Origin: Sulfuricurvum sp.
Lineage (GTDB): Bacteria; Campylobacterota; Campylobacteria; Campylobacterales; Sulfurimonadaceae
Reading direction: 5' to 3'
Assembly (NCBI RefSeq): GCF_023229695.1
Contig: NZ_JALNYS010000004.1
Location: 101,078 to 165,077 of the forward strand
Length of the DNA stretch: 64,000 bases
Under the pieces are notes generated by a model that saw only the letters and a program-made list of their open reading frames with translations, was not told the DNA's origin and made no database searches. Both the position numbers and the translations under genes were made by a program. This document shows, piece by piece, positions 50,911 through 60,541 of this stretch. The first letter of the stretch is position 1, and each line of letters starts with the position of its first letter.

Positions 50911-51939
50911 TCAGTTATTAACAACGTCTACTTTAGGAGTAGTCAGAGTAGATGCCGGAAGGATCGGATAGACGATAGTCGGTTTTTTGCCCTCTAGCGA
51001 TTTAAGAAACGTTTCGATTTCGTTCGTCTCTTGATCGTTCAAATCAACACCGAGCTGGATACGTCCCATCTCTTTGATCGCTTCGCTTAGAGTAGCGATT
51101 TGGCCGTTATGGAAGTATGGGGCGGTTTCGGTAACGTTGCGGAGTGTCGGTACACGTACTAAGCCCTTGGTATCCCCTTTGAAATCGCCGATATTCATAT
51201 ATTTATAAGGTGCTACGACCCCAAATGCCTGCATCGTTCCGCCCAGTGCGATGTCGTTGTGACAGGTTGCACACCCTTTATCGATAAAGGTTTTAAGCCC
51301 TTTTTGCTCTGCTTTGTTCAACGCTTTTGTATTGCCGTTTAAAAAATCGTCATAGCGTGATGGGGTTACGAGAGTACGTTCGAATACGGCGATCGTATCG
51401 GCGATTTTTTCAAACGTAATTTTGACATCTTTGCCGTACGCTTTTTGGAACATTTTGACGTATTGAGGCATGGAGTTGACAACATCCGTGACCACTCCTT
51501 TTGGAGAAGCCATTTCAGGGGCTGCTTGGATAGGCCCTTGTGCTTGGTCTTCAAGATGGGGAGAGCGTCCGTCCCAGAATTGCCGGCTGTAGAATACGGC
51601 ATTGTAAACGGTCGGCGAACTCAAATTATGAGGATTAGCGGTCCATTTGTGCCCGATTGCGGCGCTCATACCGTCAACGCCGCCGGTTGCCAGATTGTGA
51701 CACGTATTACAGCTGATCAAACCGCTTTTAGAGAGGCGCGGTTCGAAATAGAGCATTTTACCAAGCTCGACTTTAGCCGCAGTGGTCGGATTTTTGGGGT
51801 TCGAAGTAAGTTTCTCGACGGCTTTTGCACTTGAAGGGATCGGCTTTAGTCCTGCCGTTTTAGCTTCACTTATCAGTGAAGCGCCCATAACGCTAGAAGC
51901 GACGATGGCTGAAATGAGTAATGCTTTCATAAATGACAT
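50911..51939 (-). CDS. Di-haem cytochrome c peroxidase
   Basis: A 342-residue periplasmic protein: signal peptide (MSFMKALLISAIVASSVMGA) and haem sites C77-x2-CH81 (CNTCH) and C223-x2-CH227 (CATCH), with the CCP/MauG region NGNTKALNKAEQKGLKTFIDKGC before the second. It reduces peroxide in the periplasm with electrons from the cytochrome chain and fits the nearby peroxide defence genes. Confidence 0.92.
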   Translation of the reverse strand: MSFMKALLISAIVASSVMGASLISEAKTAGLKPIPSSAKAVEKLTSNPKNPTTAAKVELGKMLYFEPRLSKSGLISCNTCHNLATGGVDGMSAAIGHKWTANPHNLSSPTVYNAVFYSRQFWDGRSPHLEDQAQGPIQAAPEMASPKGVVTDVVNSMPQYVKMFQKAYGKDVKITFEKIADTIAVFERTLVTPSRYDDFLNGNTKALNKAEQKGLKTFIDKGCATCHNDIALGGTMQAFGVVAPYKYMNIGDFKGDTKGLVRVPTLRNVTETAPYFHNGQIATLSEAIKEMGRIQLGVDLNDQETNEIETFLKSLEGKKPTIVYPILPASTLTTPKVDVVNN

Positions 51940-52065
51940 CCTGTGAATTATTTTATAAAAGAATTATAGCTGAATCCAGATAAAAGTGAAATATTATCAT
52001 TTACAACTTATTATCATTTAATAAATTAACCCTATAATGGTGGAAATTTTTATATAAGGTAAAAC

Positions 52066-52950
52066 ATGAAAATCTTTGTTGCTTTGTTTTCAACAGTATT
52101 GTCTTTAATGGCAATAGAACCGCTAGTGAGTCCGCAGTGGCTGAATGAACATCAAAACGATGCCCAGATTCGGATCGTCGAGGTATCGGATGGCGATACG
52201 TATCAACTTGAGCATATTGGCAATGCAGTGCATACTGCTATCGGTTCATGGCGTTTTGATAATGGAACTTTTCTCTCCATCCGTCCAGTTGAAGAGATTG
52301 AAAGAGAGATCAGCCGTCTGGGAATCGATGAAAAAATCGATGTTGTTTTGTACGCACCGATCAACAATCCGAAAGATTTACTCAAAGCCAGTTATATCTA
52401 TTGGGCATTGCACTATCACGGCGTAAAAAACGTTGCCTTGCTTGATGGAGGTATGGGCGGATGGAAGAGTGCACATTTGCCGCTCAGCAATGATAATGTT
52501 ATGATAAAACCTACGGTTTTTAAAGCTGTGCTGGATAAAACAAAGATTGCCGATATGAACTATGTAAAAAACCATTTGGGCAAACTTCCTATGATCGATG
52601 CACGTCCAAGCGATATGTATCTAGGTGTCACTCCGACACCTACCGTAAAACGTAACGGACATATCAAAGGGGGAATGAGCTATTCATGGAATTACTCCGT
52701 CGATAAAGAGTATCTCTTAAAGTCCAAAAACATGTTGGAGTCGGTTTTTAAAGAGGGGTACAAACTGGATAAAAATAAAGAAGTGCTCGTCTATTGTACC
52801 GGCGGGCTGGAGACATCGTTTAATTATTTTGTTTTGAACGGTGTTTTGGGGTATCAGCATGTCCGATTATACGATGCATCGATGAAGGAGTGGGGAAATC
52901 GAGATGATACGCCGATGATTCAATATCGTTACGAACTCTTTCAAAAATAA
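52066..52950 (+). CDS. Periplasmic sulfurtransferase (tandem rhodanese)
   Basis: A 294-residue protein with a short signal peptide (MKIFVALFSTVLSLMA) and two rhodanese folds; the second has the active-site Cys244 in VYCTGGLET. The N-terminal domain lacks a matching Cys, as in thiosulfate/3-mercaptopyruvate sulfurtransferases. Suited to a sulfur-oxidising lifestyle; substrate unknown. Confidence 0.85.
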   Translation: MKIFVALFSTVLSLMAIEPLVSPQWLNEHQNDAQIRIVEVSDGDTYQLEHIGNAVHTAIGSWRFDNGTFLSIRPVEEIEREISRLGIDEKIDVVLYAPINNPKDLLKASYIYWALHYHGVKNVALLDGGMGGWKSAHLPLSNDNVMIKPTVFKAVLDKTKIADMNYVKNHLGKLPMIDARPSDMYLGVTPTPTVKRNGHIKGGMSYSWNYSVDKEYLLKSKNMLESVFKEGYKLDKNKEVLVYCTGGLETSFNYFVLNGVLGYQHVRLYDASMKEWGNRDDTPMIQYRYELFQK

Positions 52951-53099
52951 AACACTTACCTTTTATAACGATGTAGCATGGGTTTATAAAAATATAACCC
53001 TTGCGCACCATCTACCCCAAGTTCTTTGACTACCTGGATTGAGTAGTTTCTCATACACAGAAGCCAGCAGAAGATGAATTCGATGTAGGGTTACACCCA

Positions 53100-53603
53100 T
53101 TATTTGGATGTTTCCACCATTAAAGGGGGTTCGTTTTCAAATTTTAAATAGACAAATCGATTTTTTAAAGCGTCATAAAGACGAAAATATTCGCAATGAG
53201 TTTGGATACGGTCACTGTGGACGAGAAAAAGAGATTCGGGAGTTAAAGGGAGCTTTATAGGGGCAGCCGATTCAAGGCGGATCAGGGTATTGTCCTGCTT
53301 CAGTACGAGCCAAATGACAAAAGGGCGGTTTAGTGCGTATAAAGAGCGATTCGAATTATTAATGGTAATGCGATCAAAATCTTTGTTAGACGCCGTCGTT
53401 ACGCTGACCGATTCGGTACGCTCCAAATCGGTTCGAAGCAACGAGAGGATTTGATTTTTTTTCCCAAGCACGGCTTCTTTTTTTTGATAAAAAACCTGCT
53501 GCTTTCGTAAGTTATCAATGGATCCGAATAAGAAAAGGGCAATTAAACCAAAAAGGGTGATCGAGACCAGCAGCTCGATTAGAGTAAATCCCTCTCTTTT
53601 CAT
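53100..53603 (-). CDS. Minor pseudopilin, GspJ-like
   Basis: A 167-residue prepilin: short leader MKREG cleaved before FTLIELLVSITLFGLIALFLF, with Glu5 of the mature chain. Followed by a globular domain without recognised motif. It is last in a minus-strand run of four pseudopilins with 4-26 nt overlaps. Confidence 0.75.
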   Translation of the reverse strand: MKREGFTLIELLVSITLFGLIALFLFGSIDNLRKQQVFYQKKEAVLGKKNQILSLLRTDLERTESVSVTTASNKDFDRITINNSNRSLYALNRPFVIWLVLKQDNTLIRLESAAPIKLPLTPESLFLVHSDRIQTHCEYFRLYDALKNRFVYLKFENEPPLMVETSK

Positions 53604-54040
53604 TGGGTATCCGCCGGCATTCGAAAAAATATTCTTTTGTCCCCTTTATTTTCAAGAACCGTTTTTTGGACAAAAATATGAGCTTGTGACGCAGTAGGAT
53701 CGATAGCACTCAGATTCATCGAGATAAAAGGATCAATCATCTCCTTGGGGAAATAGCGTATATGGAAGGAGCTCTCTTTTAAGTTTTCAGCGATTCTTGG
53801 ATGGTCAATCTGGTAGCGTGCACTCAGAATTTCATACATACTCATTGTCCGTCCATGCATATTTTCATTGACCTGACTTGCCGCCACACTCATCATCAAA
53901 GAGGAATCAAATCGGTTTAGGGCATTTGCAGACGTATTGGAGGCATGGGATATGACATGCATCAATGCCAATGTCGCAATCGAAGCAAGAGAGATGGCTA
54001 CGAGTGTTTCGATCAGTGAAAACCCTTTACTCCCCCGCAT
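53600..54040 (-). CDS. Minor pseudopilin, GspI-like
   Basis: A ~146-residue prepilin with leader MRGSKG and FSLIETLVAISLASIATLAL. I choose the ATG at 54040, giving a normal six-residue leader; starts up to 54052 are in frame. Overlaps neighbours on both sides. Confidence 0.72.
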   Translation of the reverse strand: MRGSKGFSLIETLVAISLASIATLALMHVISHASNTSANALNRFDSSLMMSVAASQVNENMHGRTMSMYEILSARYQIDHPRIAENLKESSFHIRYFPKEMIDPFISMNLSAIDPTASQAHIFVQKTVLENKGDKRIFFRMPADTQ

Positions 54041-54587
54041 AATAATCATCACTTCTCATGGGATAACGGCTTTGATTAAAGATAAACTCCTTAAGAGCCT
54101 CTTCGCTTTTGGTAATGTAGGGTTTATCTCCTCCAAGCGGGGAATAAAGGTAAAAACGTTCTTGGTTTTTGAGTAATAAAGGAGAGGTTGAACCATCAGG
54201 ATAGAGCGTGTATTCGAAACATTTTTGATGGAGGCTACCTTCTGTTTTGGTAATCATTTTGCCATATTTTTTCAGTTCGCCGAAACGGTCAAATCCATAT
54301 CGTTCTATTGCCCCTTCGAATTGAAGGTGAATTGTCGCAAGCGGCGTTTCATCGGCAGACCAGACACGGCACTCTTTACACGACAAATCACAAACTAATC
54401 GAACTTTGCTCGATTGAGAAAGTGAAGTTAAACTGCTTTTGAGAGACAACAGTGTTATACGCGATGCCGTCGATTTCTCTTTTTTTAAGGTAAAAATCCC
54501 AATAGAATAAACGACTCCGACAATCGTCATGACCACTAATAATTCAAAGAGGGTCATTCCGCTGCGCGAGGTTTTCACTATCGGCAC
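54027..54587 (-). CDS. Minor pseudopilin, GspH-like
   Basis: A 186-residue prepilin with leader MPIVKTSRSG then MTLFELLVVMTIVGVVYSIGIF. It has a pair of Cys-containing segments (VCDLSCKEC) in its globular part that are unusual. Overlaps gspG by 10 nt. Confidence 0.72.
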   Translation of the reverse strand: MPIVKTSRSGMTLFELLVVMTIVGVVYSIGIFTLKKEKSTASRITLLSLKSSLTSLSQSSKVRLVCDLSCKECRVWSADETPLATIHLQFEGAIERYGFDRFGELKKYGKMITKTEGSLHQKCFEYTLYPDGSTSPLLLKNQERFYLYSPLGGDKPYITKSEEALKEFIFNQSRYPMRSDDYYAGE

Positions 54588-55009
54588 TCAGAGAGTTTTT
54601 GATCCTTATCTTCATCTTTGCCACCCTCTTTACCGTCACTGCCCAAAGAGATCAGTTCGACAGAACCATCTGTATTAAGATAGAGATAAGGTTTATTCCA
54701 TGGATCTTTTGGAATATTCTTCCCTTCGAGATAGCCGTTGGGTGAGTATGCGCTGTATTCATCCGGGTTGGGGTTGGTCACGAGTGCTTTTAGCCCCTCT
54801 TCGGTTGTCGGATAAGAGCCGTTATCGACTTTGAACATTTTTAGACTCTCGTTTAAACTTTTCATCTGAATGCACACCAGTTTTTGTTTGGCTTCATCAC
54901 TCTTGCCGGTAATATTAGGGATAACAAACGATGCTAATAACCCAAGGATAATGATAACAACCATGATTTCAATCAACGTAAACGCTTTTCTTTGCCGTGT
55001 TCGATACAT
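54578..55009 (-). CDS. gspG: Major pseudopilin
   Basis: A 143-residue GspG: leader MYRTRQRKA then FTLIEIMVVIIILGLLASFVIPNI, and the conserved NGSYPTTEEGLKALV and DPWNKPYLYL segments, with the Asp-rich calcium-like end. The best-recognised of the four pseudopilins and first of the run. Divergent from the plus-strand secretion operon across 164 nt. Confidence 0.9.
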   Translation of the reverse strand: MYRTRQRKAFTLIEIMVVIIILGLLASFVIPNITGKSDEAKQKLVCIQMKSLNESLKMFKVDNGSYPTTEEGLKALVTNPNPDEYSAYSPNGYLEGKNIPKDPWNKPYLYLNTDGSVELISLGSDGKEGGKDEDKDQKLSECR

Positions 55010-55173
55010 TCGATAACTCCTGCCCTCTATTTGTCTTATTATAATAAAAGAATCAAAAAATAGGACTTAATCATTTGGTATAAGTTTATATAAATTTCAA
55101 GCGCTGTAACGGTTATGGATTGAGGCTGTGCTATACTTCGAAAAGAAGTAAATTTTGATAAAGATAATGTAGT

Positions 55174-56085
55174 GTGATGAAAAAACGCGGAATAGTGTTG
55201 ATGATGACATTGGTCCTAATAACCGTTTTGATGGGGCTTGTGTCACTGATTTTGACGCAAAGTAGCCGAATAACGCGATTGGGTGAGAACAGTTTTTCGC
55301 AATCTACGTCGATGCTGCTGGTAAGTGATCTGGAACGTCAGCTTCCGACGCTTCTTGCATCGGTTACAGGAGCCGAACAGCTTGATTTGGCATTTCGTAT
55401 CCCTTTGCAGCTGGAAACCAAAAAGGGTGATTTTACCCTTCAGGCGAGACTTGCATCCCCCTATAAACGGGTCAATATCAATCTTCTGTTAACCAATGAC
55501 GGAAAAGTAAATGATCCCTACGTCACATTATTTACAAAACTGTTCGCCGTATATCCGATTGCCGATGCGGACATTTTTCTTAAGCTCATTTTTGATACAA
55601 TTGATCTGGATACGGCAGAACGGGGTGTGGACACGGAAATTGTATTGACCCGTCCTGATTTTAAAAACGGGCCGATTGCAAGTGAACATCAGTTTTATAT
55701 TATTTTGGAACGTTATATTGAGTTGACGGGAGATACTACTATTTTGTCGATTGCTTGGGATAAGTACATTGGATATGAAGGGGATAAAATGGATTTTAAT
55801 GCCGTAAATCCAGAAGTTTTATCGTTGATGATCCCCTCCATTGCGCCGGAGAGGGTTCGTGCACTTACCCTTTACCGAACCAAAGCGTATACGACAAAAG
55901 AGGAGGCCATTGCGGTTGAGCCGCTGTTAGCCCCCTTGTTCGATACCTATTTTTTCATCTACAAGCCCGGAACCTCCTATAATCTTATCTGTGATGTACG
56001 TCTCCAGCAAAATTTTCGCAAAGAACATGTGAAATTTTTCTACAATCTGACAACGAAGAAAGTACAGTATGTTGAATTTATTTAA
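55174..56085 (+). CDS. gspK: GspK-like minor pseudopilin
   Basis: A 303-residue protein with MKKRGIVLMMTLVLITVLMGLVSLI as N-terminal helix lacking the Glu5 of other pilins, as in GspK, and a large globular domain (NAVNPEVLSLMIPSI with the SAM-like fold region). First gene of the plus-strand secretion operon. Confidence 0.82.
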   Translation: MMKKRGIVLMMTLVLITVLMGLVSLILTQSSRITRLGENSFSQSTSMLLVSDLERQLPTLLASVTGAEQLDLAFRIPLQLETKKGDFTLQARLASPYKRVNINLLLTNDGKVNDPYVTLFTKLFAVYPIADADIFLKLIFDTIDLDTAERGVDTEIVLTRPDFKNGPIASEHQFYIILERYIELTGDTTILSIAWDKYIGYEGDKMDFNAVNPEVLSLMIPSIAPERVRALTLYRTKAYTTKEEAIAVEPLLAPLFDTYFFIYKPGTSYNLICDVRLQQNFRKEHVKFFYNLTTKKVQYVEFI

Positions 56086-57235
56086 ATTGGGGAGTCTCCA
56101 AAGCCCCCTCGCTTCACTTAAAGAACGGTTTTACCGATTCAGCAATACCTATCCGTTTTTACAGAGATTCTTACCTCCGATAACGCCGATGCTGTACGGG
56201 GATGACGAAACTCTCAATCACCTCTCGACGCTTAATGAAGCCGTTTTAATTTTACCCCCTAGCGATTACTGGGCGATCAAGACGACGCTAAACGTAAAAA
56301 ATGAAAAAGATGCCGCCAAATACGGCCCTGCACTTTTTGATTTGGATAACGGGTACAGTTACGATGCGCAAAGAATCGATACCGATACTTTTGTGATTAT
56401 TGCGTACAATCGTTCCGAACTCTCTTCCAAGATAGCCTCTTCAGCGATTGGAAAAATAATCGAGAAAATCACATTTGCCCAATGGGTATTTTCTCATGAG
56501 AGTGTACCGGTTCTCCTGCCGAACGGAAAATATTTGACCCTTCTCGACGGGATTGTGATCGAGATGGATCCGGTCTATCTGGATACAAACGGCGCTATAG
56601 GGCTTAATGAAGCATTATTGCATCACCGTTATCCGGTTAAAACCGTGACGATCGATGTTCTATCCGAAACGAATCTGACCCCTAAAACTCTAAAAACTAC
56701 CTTGGCTATTGCTTTGATTCTCCTTGTCAATATTGTTTCCAACGGTATCATTAACTATCAAGAGCAGATACGCGTAGAGGAAAATATCCAAACGGTACTC
56801 GATGAGTTTAAACTTCCGGAAACATCGATAGAACGCGAAGCTATGGTGGCTACTCTACGAAAAAAAGAGGAAAAACAGCTGCAGCTTCGCCGCCGGTTTC
56901 TTAAAATCAGCGATATGCAAATCGAAGCACGCAATCTCCCTTCGCCCGCTTCGGCAACGCCTTCAGCTTCTGCGGGGGGGGATGTTGTCTTAATTCCGGG
57001 GTCCAAACCGGGCGATCCCAATCGCCTCCTTGTCGGGAACGGTTCGCTTAATCCTCCCGCTGCCGTTCACAGCGACGGGATTCAGGAGATAACCTACGAT
57101 GGGAACGGTATTCTTTTGGTCATGAATTTCACCGATTCGCAAACTCGGCAAAATCTAAAAAATGAGTTTTTAAAACGTTTCAAGAAAGTGCAACTAACGG
57201 AACGTGATTCCCGGATGGAGGCTCGTATAAAATGA
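56069..57235 (+). CDS. GspL-like assembly protein
   Basis: A 388-residue protein: cytoplasmic N-part (~1-205), one membrane helix (TTLAIALILLVNIVSNGII, ~210-228), a coiled segment (~230-290) and a periplasmic end. The position between GspK- and GspM-like genes and this layout suggest GspL; sequence similarity itself is weak. Confidence 0.6.
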   Translation: MLNLFKLGSLQSPLASLKERFYRFSNTYPFLQRFLPPITPMLYGDDETLNHLSTLNEAVLILPPSDYWAIKTTLNVKNEKDAAKYGPALFDLDNGYSYDAQRIDTDTFVIIAYNRSELSSKIASSAIGKIIEKITFAQWVFSHESVPVLLPNGKYLTLLDGIVIEMDPVYLDTNGAIGLNEALLHHRYPVKTVTIDVLSETNLTPKTLKTTLAIALILLVNIVSNGIINYQEQIRVEENIQTVLDEFKLPETSIEREAMVATLRKKEEKQLQLRRRFLKISDMQIEARNLPSPASATPSASAGGDVVLIPGSKPGDPNRLLVGNGSLNPPAAVHSDGIQEITYDGNGILLVMNFTDSQTRQNLKNEFLKRFKKVQLTERDSRMEARIK

Positions 57236-57633
57236 AATATACCCCAACCAAAATCTTAATTTCAGCCGTTGTCTCCACTTTTATCACTGCATTCGTTGCG
57301 GAAATCTGGGTGATGCAAGAAGAGTCAGCCCTCTCAGAGCTCTATGCTGAACAAAAAAATCTTGCGAAACAGGCTAAAGAGTATGAGGTAATCAAAGGAA
57401 GATGGTTCAAAGAAGAATCCAAGATGGAGTTAAATGAGTTGAAAAATCATCCGAATCTATCCAAAGAAGAGAAGCGCGGAAAGGGGGTCTATCTGGAATA
57501 CGACAACCTCTCCTCTGTTGAGTTCAATCGCCTCTCCAATAAAATACTCAATTCCATGTTAATGATCAAGAAATTAACGCTTCGCCGTAATGAGGGATCA
57601 AAAGGGACGATTAACGTGGAGTTTGAAGGATGA
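57232..57633 (+). CDS. GspM-like assembly protein
   Basis: A 133-residue bitopic protein with an N-terminal helix (ILISAVVSTFITAFVAEIWVM) and a charged coiled part, overlapping both neighbours by 4 nt. Assigned by place and topology. Confidence 0.5.
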   Translation: MKYTPTKILISAVVSTFITAFVAEIWVMQEESALSELYAEQKNLAKQAKEYEVIKGRWFKEESKMELNELKNHPNLSKEEKRGKGVYLEYDNLSSVEFNRLSNKILNSMLMIKKLTLRRNEGSKGTINVEFEG

Positions 57634-58142
57634 AACGGCTGATTTATGCATTTTACATTGCACTCATTGTGGTCGTATTGATTCCGAAAGAGAAGCTTTA
57701 TTTCACCTTGGAGTCCATTCTTTCCGAATATACCGTTTACCTTACCGATGAAAATCTTAGCAACCATTTTTTTTATCTGGACGCAATGAACAGCAATTTG
57801 CTTCTGGATAATATTCAGATTGGCTCCATCGAACAGATTCGCATTATCCCCTGGGTCGTTTATAATCGTCTCACCGTTTCCAACGTCACCTTTTCATCTC
57901 TTTATCACAGTGTATTTCCCGGAAAAATAGAAGAGATTTCATTAACGTATTCGCTCCTTCACCCTCTAAGCGTCCATCTTCAGGCAACGGGAGATTTTGG
58001 TCGCTGTGAGGGTGGTATTGACCTTGCGGAACAAAAAATTCGTCTCCTTTTTGAGGCGACTCCTGAGCTTCGGAATTATCCGCTACTGGTATTTAAACTT
58101 CAGCAGGTAAAGGAGGGGCTGGTCTATGAATCGAATTTTTAA
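57630..58142 (+). CDS. GspN-like protein
   Basis: A 170-residue protein with one N-terminal helix (LIYAFYIALIVVVLIPKEKLYF) and a beta-rich domain. Its place between GspM- and GspC-like genes and the DNxxIGSxxxIRIxPW-like region suggest GspN; not firmly recognised. Confidence 0.5.
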   Translation: MKRLIYAFYIALIVVVLIPKEKLYFTLESILSEYTVYLTDENLSNHFFYLDAMNSNLLLDNIQIGSIEQIRIIPWVVYNRLTVSNVTFSSLYHSVFPGKIEEISLTYSLLHPLSVHLQATGDFGRCEGGIDLAEQKIRLLFEATPELRNYPLLVFKLQQVKEGLVYESNF

Positions 58143-58953
58143 CGAATCATTTCTTCGGCAATTCAACCGTTTGGCTTTGCCTCTGGTTCTCGTATGGAGC
58201 GTTACGATCGGTGCCGGTATTTTTTTATCGAGTACGACGATTGAACGTTTTTCGTTTCCGCTTGCCCCTTTGTTTGAAATATTTCATTTCTCAAAAAAGT
58301 TTGCCATTTCCAGAATTGCCGATGGAGATGCCGCCCAAAAAACGGTTACGACCAAAACACTCGTCCCCGCACCCCACCGTATACAGGCAATTTATCGATC
58401 CTCTTCCTCGTCGTTTGTCACCATTAATGATGGAAAAGAGAGCATGATCGTCTCGTTGGGGGGTAAATATAAAAAAATATTTCGACTTACGGCACTCAGT
58501 GATTCGGCAGCAATCTTTAAAGGTTATGGCAAGATTTATCGGTTGCGATTAGGGTATGACGATAATTTAAGCCGGGAAGAGGTAACGACCCAAGCGGTTT
58601 ATGAAGAAAAATCAGCGGAACAAGTCGAAGAGAATACACTGACAATCCCTTATACAACGGTGGCTGCTCAAATGAACAATCTTCAAAACATTTGGAAAAT
58701 AATTAATATTACCGAAACGAGAGACGGGTCAAAAATTACAGGCTTTCGGGTCAATGCAATCGATTCCACCTCCATATTCGGACAACTGGGGATACTTCAG
58801 GGCGATACGATTGAATCGGTCAATAATACAAAATTGGAATCGTACGCGGATGCCCTGAACGCCTACAGTCAAATACCCCACTTAAGAAGTATCCGAATTA
58901 CGGTACTGCGAAATAACCTCAAAAAGGATATCGTCTATGAAATCACCCGTTAG
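58126..58953 (+). CDS. GspC-like inner-membrane protein with PDZ-like domain
   Basis: A 275-residue protein: one helix (residues ~17-40), a homology-region-like beta domain (~80-150) and a PDZ-like end (~205-272, SIFGQLGILQGDTIESVNNTKL). GspC links the inner-membrane platform to the secretin, whose gene follows with a 17-nt overlap. Confidence 0.78.
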   Translation: MNRIFNESFLRQFNRLALPLVLVWSVTIGAGIFLSSTTIERFSFPLAPLFEIFHFSKKFAISRIADGDAAQKTVTTKTLVPAPHRIQAIYRSSSSSFVTINDGKESMIVSLGGKYKKIFRLTALSDSAAIFKGYGKIYRLRLGYDDNLSREEVTTQAVYEEKSAEQVEENTLTIPYTTVAAQMNNLQNIWKIINITETRDGSKITGFRVNAIDSTSIFGQLGILQGDTIESVNNTKLESYADALNAYSQIPHLRSIRITVLRNNLKKDIVYEITR

Positions 58954-60541
58954 AATTTTTTTCTTATCTCTTTCTCTGTTAACCGTTTTATCGGCAGCAC
59001 CGGCCAAAAACGAGAAAATCTCTCTCTCTATCGACGGCATGGCCGTTCGCGATTTGATCAAACTCGTGGCTGCAACAACGAAGAAAAATATATTTATCGG
59101 CGAAGATATCCCCGGAACAATCAGCTACGCCGGAAATAAGCCGATAACACGAAAAGATATCTATGGATTGTTGCAAACGACCCTGGAATCAAGAGGATAT
59201 ACAATGGTCGATACGGGGGGAGGGTATTTGAGCGTCGTTAAAATAGCCGATGCAACCCAAATGAATCTCCCCTTTATGGAGAAAAGCGACATACCGCAAA
59301 TGCAAACCAATATCTTCTCTTTTCATTTTGCATCTGCCGAAAATATGGGGATAAAAATCAAACATTTCACCAGTAAAAACGGGAAGATCACCGCTTCCAA
59401 AGAGTCCAATTCAGTCATCGTTACCGATTTTCCCGAAAATATCGAAACCATTAAAAAAGCGATGCAAATCCTTGACACACGGGATGAGGCAATTGCCAAT
59501 ACAACCCATGTCATCCCCCTTAAAAATGCCGACGCCAAATCACTGGTGACGACGCTCAATACGATTATTGCAAAAATGGCCCTGATCCCGGGTCAGCAGC
59601 CTCCGAGTATCACCAGCGACGATTCGACCAATTCACTCATCATCATTGCCAGCGATGAGCTTTTTAAAAGCCTTGAGAATACGATCCTCTCGCTGGATAA
59701 CGACCGTCAGCAGGTATACGTACGGGCCAAGATTATCGAGATCAGTGAAAATAAATCGCAGGAAATCGGGATTAAATACGGTTTATCGGGCGGTGTGGCA
59801 GGTTCGCACGGCCTGTTTACCTTTAACTCGCTGCTCGGAGACGGCAAAACATCGGCACTTTCTCTCGATTCAAGGTTACTTGGGGCATTTAGCATACCGG
59901 CGATAAGCAGCGGAATCGCACTGGGGGCGAACATTGCCCTATTGAATTCCAACGGTGCGGCTGATATCCTCTCTGAACCCTCTATTTTGTGTATTGACAA
60001 TCAGGAATCTTCCATCTATGTCGGTAAAACTCAATCGATCAGTTCCGGGGTAACACAAGGGGTAGGGACAGGTATCACACAAAACTATACCCGTCAAGAT
60101 ATCGGGCTCACCCTGAAAATCAAACCGCGTCTCTCAAACGACAACAAGGTCCTTTTGGGGGTGATGGCAAAACTTGAAGACATTGAACCCAATTCGGTTG
60201 CCGATCGTCCTAGTACAACCAAGCGCGAAGTGTTGACCTCCGCAATCGTCAATAACGGTGAAAGCGTCATTATCGGTGGACTGATTCGGGAAAAAATGGA
60301 TGAAACAAACACCAAAGTGCCGTTTTTGGGAGATCTGCCCGGGATCGGCGATCTGTTTAAAAGCAAAGTTGCCAGCCGCGACAAAATTAACCTCGTCATT
60401 ATGCTGACCCCCTACATTATCGAAAAAAGCGGTGACCTGAACAGCTTACGAGCCCAATTAACGGAACTTGATGCGATTCAGGCCCGTTATGTGAACCAGA
60501 TTACCAAAAATTTTGATACCAAAAAAGAGATCAAACCATGA
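58937..60541 (+). CDS. gspD: Type II secretion secretin
   Basis: A 534-residue secretin with signal peptide, N0-like domain (~30-110), two further N domains (~120-270) and the secretin core with LSEPSILCIDNQESSIYVG and the C-terminal VNNGESVIIGGLIRE and PFLGDLPGIGDLF motifs. Forms the outer-membrane channel. Coupled to gspE by a 4-nt overlap. Confidence 0.93.
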   Translation: MKSPVRIFFLSLSLLTVLSAAPAKNEKISLSIDGMAVRDLIKLVAATTKKNIFIGEDIPGTISYAGNKPITRKDIYGLLQTTLESRGYTMVDTGGGYLSVVKIADATQMNLPFMEKSDIPQMQTNIFSFHFASAENMGIKIKHFTSKNGKITASKESNSVIVTDFPENIETIKKAMQILDTRDEAIANTTHVIPLKNADAKSLVTTLNTIIAKMALIPGQQPPSITSDDSTNSLIIIASDELFKSLENTILSLDNDRQQVYVRAKIIEISENKSQEIGIKYGLSGGVAGSHGLFTFNSLLGDGKTSALSLDSRLLGAFSIPAISSGIALGANIALLNSNGAADILSEPSILCIDNQESSIYVGKTQSISSGVTQGVGTGITQNYTRQDIGLTLKIKPRLSNDNKVLLGVMAKLEDIEPNSVADRPSTTKREVLTSAIVNNGESVIIGGLIREKMDETNTKVPFLGDLPGIGDLFKSKVASRDKINLVIMLTPYIIEKSGDLNSLRAQLTELDAIQARYVNQITKNFDTKKEIKP